In this document: positions 50,199 through 53,041 of the stretch, one piece after another | Numbering within the stretch: the stretch's first letter is position 1 | How the letters are laid out: every line of letters starts with the position of its first letter | From: Salinivirgaceae bacterium | GTDB lineage: Bacteria; Bacteroidota; Bacteroidia; Bacteroidales; SZUA-534 | Direction: 5' to 3' | Assembly (NCBI GenBank): GCA_017557785.1 | Contig: JAFYYA010000132.1 | Coordinates: 1-53,041 of the forward strand | DNA: 53,041 bases | Made by a program: the position numbers and the translations under genes | The notes under the pieces: model-generated | Seen by the model: only the letters and a program-made list of their open reading frames with translations | Told to the model about the DNA's origin: nothing | Databases searched by the model: none

Positions 50199-53041
50199 TT
50201 ATTCTTATGCGCCACAATGCTCACCGCACAGGCATGGGCACAGAATTTTGATTTTTCCGCCGTAAGCAGCAGCGGACAGACACTTTATTACAAGAAAACA
50301 AGCGCCACAGAAGTTTCAGTAGTGTATCCAAACCTATCAGGGTCTAACTATTATAGTGGCTATACAAAGCCATCGGGCGATTTGGTTATTCCGCAAGCTG
50401 TTGCTGACAACGGTGTAACATATTCAGTTACAAGCATTGGCAGCGATGCGTTCTATTATTGCAGTGGCCTGACAACAGTTACCATTCCTAATTCTGTAAC
50501 AACCATTGGAACCTATGCGTTCTATGGATGCAGCGGCATTACATCAATAACCATTCCAAATTCTGTTACAAGCATCGGCGCCGAAGCGTTCTATAGATGC
50601 AGCGGCATTACATCAATAACCATACCAAATTCTGTTACAAGCATTGGAATGGGGGCATTTAGTTTATGCCGAGGTTTAACTTCAATTACACTGCCTTTTG
50701 TGGGTGATAAACCCCATGAACCAACAGATGCCTATCAATATCCTTTTGGTTATATTTTTTCAAGAAGTGATCAAAATTCCTACATTGAAATAACAGAACA
50801 ATATTATTATGGCAGTGATGTAAGTTCACCAACAAAAACCACTTATTATATTCCAACTTCGCTAAAAGAAGTGACAATTACCGGTGGCAGTTATATTCCA
50901 TATGGAGCGTTCTATAATTGCAAAAATATAACATCAGTCACCATCCCGAATACAGTTACAACCATCGACAGCCATGCGTTCTATAATTGCAGTAATTTGA
51001 CGACGACTATTCCTTATTCTGTTACAAGCATCGGCAGACATGCATTTACAGGTGTGAAAAATTTGAATTATGGAGACTATACGGGAGTAACTGTTGATGG
51101 TAATTTCATTTTCTCAGATGCCCAAAAAACTCAACTTATCAGATATATTGGCTCCGCAACAAATGTAACAGTGCCAAGCACCGTTACAAGCATAGCCGAA
51201 GGCACGTTTGCGGGGTGCTCGCAGATAGAAGAGATAACTCTGCCGTTTGTTGGCGACAAACAGCACCAACCAACTGACACATATCAATACCCATTTGGCT
51301 ATATTTTCGGGAAAAGCAGCTATACGGGCAGCACCGAAACAACACAATATTATTACGGAAGCACTACTGAATATGAATCGAGCGATACTTATTATATTCC
51401 GGCTAATTTGAAAAAAGTGACAATCAATGGCAGTAGCTATATTCCATACAATGCGTTCTATTATTGCGAAGGTTTGACATCGGTCACTATTGGCAATACG
51501 GTTACAACTATCGGTGATAATGCGTTCTATAATTGCAATGGTCTAACGTCAATGTCTATTGGCAATTCTGTTACGTCTATCGGCAAAAGTGCATTCATTT
51601 ATTGTGAAAAACTGACATCGATATCTATTCCCAATTCTGTTACAAGTATAGGTGACGGGGCATTCCGTTACTGCAAGGGTTTGACAACCATAAGTGTGGG
51701 AAGTGGTAACACTGTGTATGCATCAGAAAATGGCGTGTTGTTCAATAAAAACAAGACAACACTTTTATTTTATCCTGAAGGCAAAGCAGCAGCGTCATAT
51801 ACTATTCCCAATACGGTTACAACTATTGTCAACAATGCTTTTCATAGATGTTTATATTTGACATCAGTTACCATTCCAAGTTCGGTTACAAACATCGGCA
51901 TGCCGCAGTTTCAAAGTTGCAGCAAACTCTCAAATATAAATGTAGTGAGTGGTAACACTGTGTATGCATCAGAAAATGGCGTGTTGTTCAATAAAAACAA
52001 GACAACGCTTGTATGTTATCCTATTGGTAAAACAGCAACATCATATACCATTCCAAATACGGTCACAACCATTGGTGATTATGCGTTCTATGGTTGTGGC
52101 AATCTGTCTTCGGTTGTAATAAACAATGGTGTCACAAGCATTGGCAGATACGCATTTTCATTTTGCTACAATCTGCCTTCCGTAACTATTCCCAATTCTG
52201 TCACAAGTATGGCGGATAATGCGTTCTCAAGTTGCAACAAATTGACATCTGTTGTCATTGAAGAAGGTGCAACAATCATAGGCAAATACGCATTTTTAGC
52301 TTGTCGTGAACTGTCTTCTATAACCATTCCCAATTCCGTGACAAGAATTGAAAATAATGCTTTCTTCGGTTGCAGTGGTCTTACATCCGTAAATATTGGA
52401 AGCGGTGTTAAATACATCGGTGATGGTGCGTTTTATGGTTGTAGCGGACTAACATCAGTCATCATCGGCAATTCGGCTACGAACATTGGTAAAAATGCGT
52501 TCCAAAATTGCAGCAAATTGGCTGCTATAGCCTATGATGGAACAAGCGCACCCACTATAGGAACGAGTGCTTTTTCGGGTGTTAGCAGTTCAGTTAAAGT
52601 ATGTGTTCCGGGAAATTATACATCAGAAACTTTTGGTGTATTTAGTGTATGCAAGGGGCTTGTACACGATAATGTTACAGAGCCAACTTGTACCGAATCA
52701 GGTAAAACCGAAGGGTTACATTGTTCGAAATGTGGTAAAGTGTTTGTGGCGCAAACGACAACCGCCGCTCTTGGTCATAGTTACGGCGCCCCCACATACT
52801 CTTGGAGCGCCGACGGCAAGTCGTGCACGGCAAAAACAGTGTGCTCTCGCAACTCAAGCCATGTGGTTACGCAAACCGGCACTATCACAAGCGCAGTAAC
52901 CACAGCTGCCACATGTGAGGGCAAGGGCACAACCACATACACTGCAAAATTCACAAACAGCAATTTCACAACACAGACAAAGGCGGTTGTGGATATACCC
53001 GCTCTTGGCCATAGTTACGGTACACCCACATACTCTTGGAA
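50184..53041 (+). CDS. BspA-like leucine-rich-repeat surface protein 3 (cut by window edge)
   Basis: The frame is open from the ATG at 50184 to the window end (952 codons) without a stop. The N-terminus (MKRIFLFLCATMLTAQAWAQ, signal peptide; FDFSAVSSSGQTLYYK, YYSGYTKPSGDLVIPQAV) is close to that of BspA-like gene 1. LRR_5 repeats fill about 90-810. They are interrupted by two copies of a module with LPFVGDK, YPFGYIF, YYYGS and YIPYxAFY, and two copies of NTVYASENGVLFNKNKTTL, both typical BspA insertions. The Cys/His modules begin near residue 830 (TCTESGKTEGLHCSKCGK). The C-terminus, presumably with a sorting domain, lies beyond the edge. Confidence 0.88.
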   Translation, partial: MKRIFLFLCATMLTAQAWAQNFDFSAVSSSGQTLYYKKTSATEVSVVYPNLSGSNYYSGYTKPSGDLVIPQAVADNGVTYSVTSIGSDAFYYCSGLTTVTIPNSVTTIGTYAFYGCSGITSITIPNSVTSIGAEAFYRCSGITSITIPNSVTSIGMGAFSLCRGLTSITLPFVGDKPHEPTDAYQYPFGYIFSRSDQNSYIEITEQYYYGSDVSSPTKTTYYIPTSLKEVTITGGSYIPYGAFYNCKNITSVTIPNTVTTIDSHAFYNCSNLTTTIPYSVTSIGRHAFTGVKNLNYGDYTGVTVDGNFIFSDAQKTQLIRYIGSATNVTVPSTVTSIAEGTFAGCSQIEEITLPFVGDKQHQPTDTYQYPFGYIFGKSSYTGSTETTQYYYGSTTEYESSDTYYIPANLKKVTINGSSYIPYNAFYYCEGLTSVTIGNTVTTIGDNAFYNCNGLTSMSIGNSVTSIGKSAFIYCEKLTSISIPNSVTSIGDGAFRYCKGLTTISVGSGNTVYASENGVLFNKNKTTLLFYPEGKAAASYTIPNTVTTIVNNAFHRCLYLTSVTIPSSVTNIGMPQFQSCSKLSNINVVSGNTVYASENGVLFNKNKTTLVCYPIGKTATSYTIPNTVTTIGDYAFYGCGNLSSVVINNGVTSIGRYAFSFCYNLPSVTIPNSVTSMADNAFSSCNKLTSVVIEEGATIIGKYAFLACRELSSITIPNSVTRIENNAFFGCSGLTSVNIGSGVKYIGDGAFYGCSGLTSVIIGNSATNIGKNAFQNCSKLAAIAYDGTSAPTIGTSAFSGVSSSVKVCVPGNYTSETFGVFSVCKGLVHDNVTEPTCTESGKTEGLHCSKCGKVFVAQTTTAALGHSYGAPTYSWSADGKSCTAKTVCSRNSSHVVTQTGTITSAVTTAATCEGKGTTTYTAKFTNSNFTTQTKAVVDIPALGHSYGTPTYSW

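Overview
The window reads as chromosomal DNA of a bacterium of the phylum Bacteroidota, most likely order Bacteroidales. Several features support this. Many genes are preceded by the Bacteroidota -7 box TAnnTTTG. The gene order purH-mreB-mreC-mreD-mrdA-rodA is typical of the group, as are families such as DUF4271, DUF4292 and DUF4175. The two complete BspA-like repeat proteins end in a domain resembling the type IX secretion (T9SS) sorting signal. Rubrerythrins and an arabinoxylan-type hydrolase pair suggest an anaerobic, plant-fibre or gut/rumen life style. I cannot name a genus. No rRNA, tRNA, CRISPR array, prophage or transposase gene was recognised.

Layout. 1-8.1 kb (minus strand): purH, then the rod-shape/peptidoglycan cluster mreB-mreC-mreD-mrdA-rodA, then prfB, which is cut by the window edge. 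8.4-9.6 kb (plus): two rubrerythrins, one classical and one with the domains in reverse order. 9.6-13.5 kb: divIC (minus), dnaN, a DUF4271 membrane protein and hemD. 13.6-17.7 kb (minus): a secreted esterase/GH51 fusion and a GH43 enzyme. 18-21 kb: a PafA-like phosphatase homologue with altered metal ligands, a Sua5/YciO protein and upp. 21.2-22.7 kb: recA and a TIGR04076 protein. 22.7-23.3 kb is an AT-rich gap with no recognised gene.

23.3-35.8 kb is one tightly packed plus-strand run of ten genes: nadA, a flippase, dut, a TPR protein, a DUF4292 lipoprotein, a degenerate M23 (EnvC-like) protein, a large DUF4175 coiled-coil membrane protein, an RsbW-like ATPase, ybeY and mnmG. It is visibly more AT-rich than its flanks. 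Directly after the mnmG stop codon lies an exact ParB-binding site (parS, TGTTCCACGTGAAACA), which suggests the replication origin is not far away.

36.2-41.0 kb holds two tandem BspA-like leucine-rich-repeat surface proteins, and 50.2 kb to the end holds a third, cut by the window edge. The first and third share an almost identical upstream block about 14 kb apart. Between them (41.4-49.9 kb) lie rnpA, an S41 protease, a glycosyltransferase, an MscS channel, cmk, ispH and a patatin-barrel protein.

A family of short palindromes (GTAGGGACGC... and GTAGAGACG...) is scattered between genes. It also occurs inside the coding sequence of the sorting domains of both complete BspA-like genes. The parS site, these in-frame palindromes, the packed envelope operon and the CCCH modules of the BspA-like proteins are the points most worth following up.
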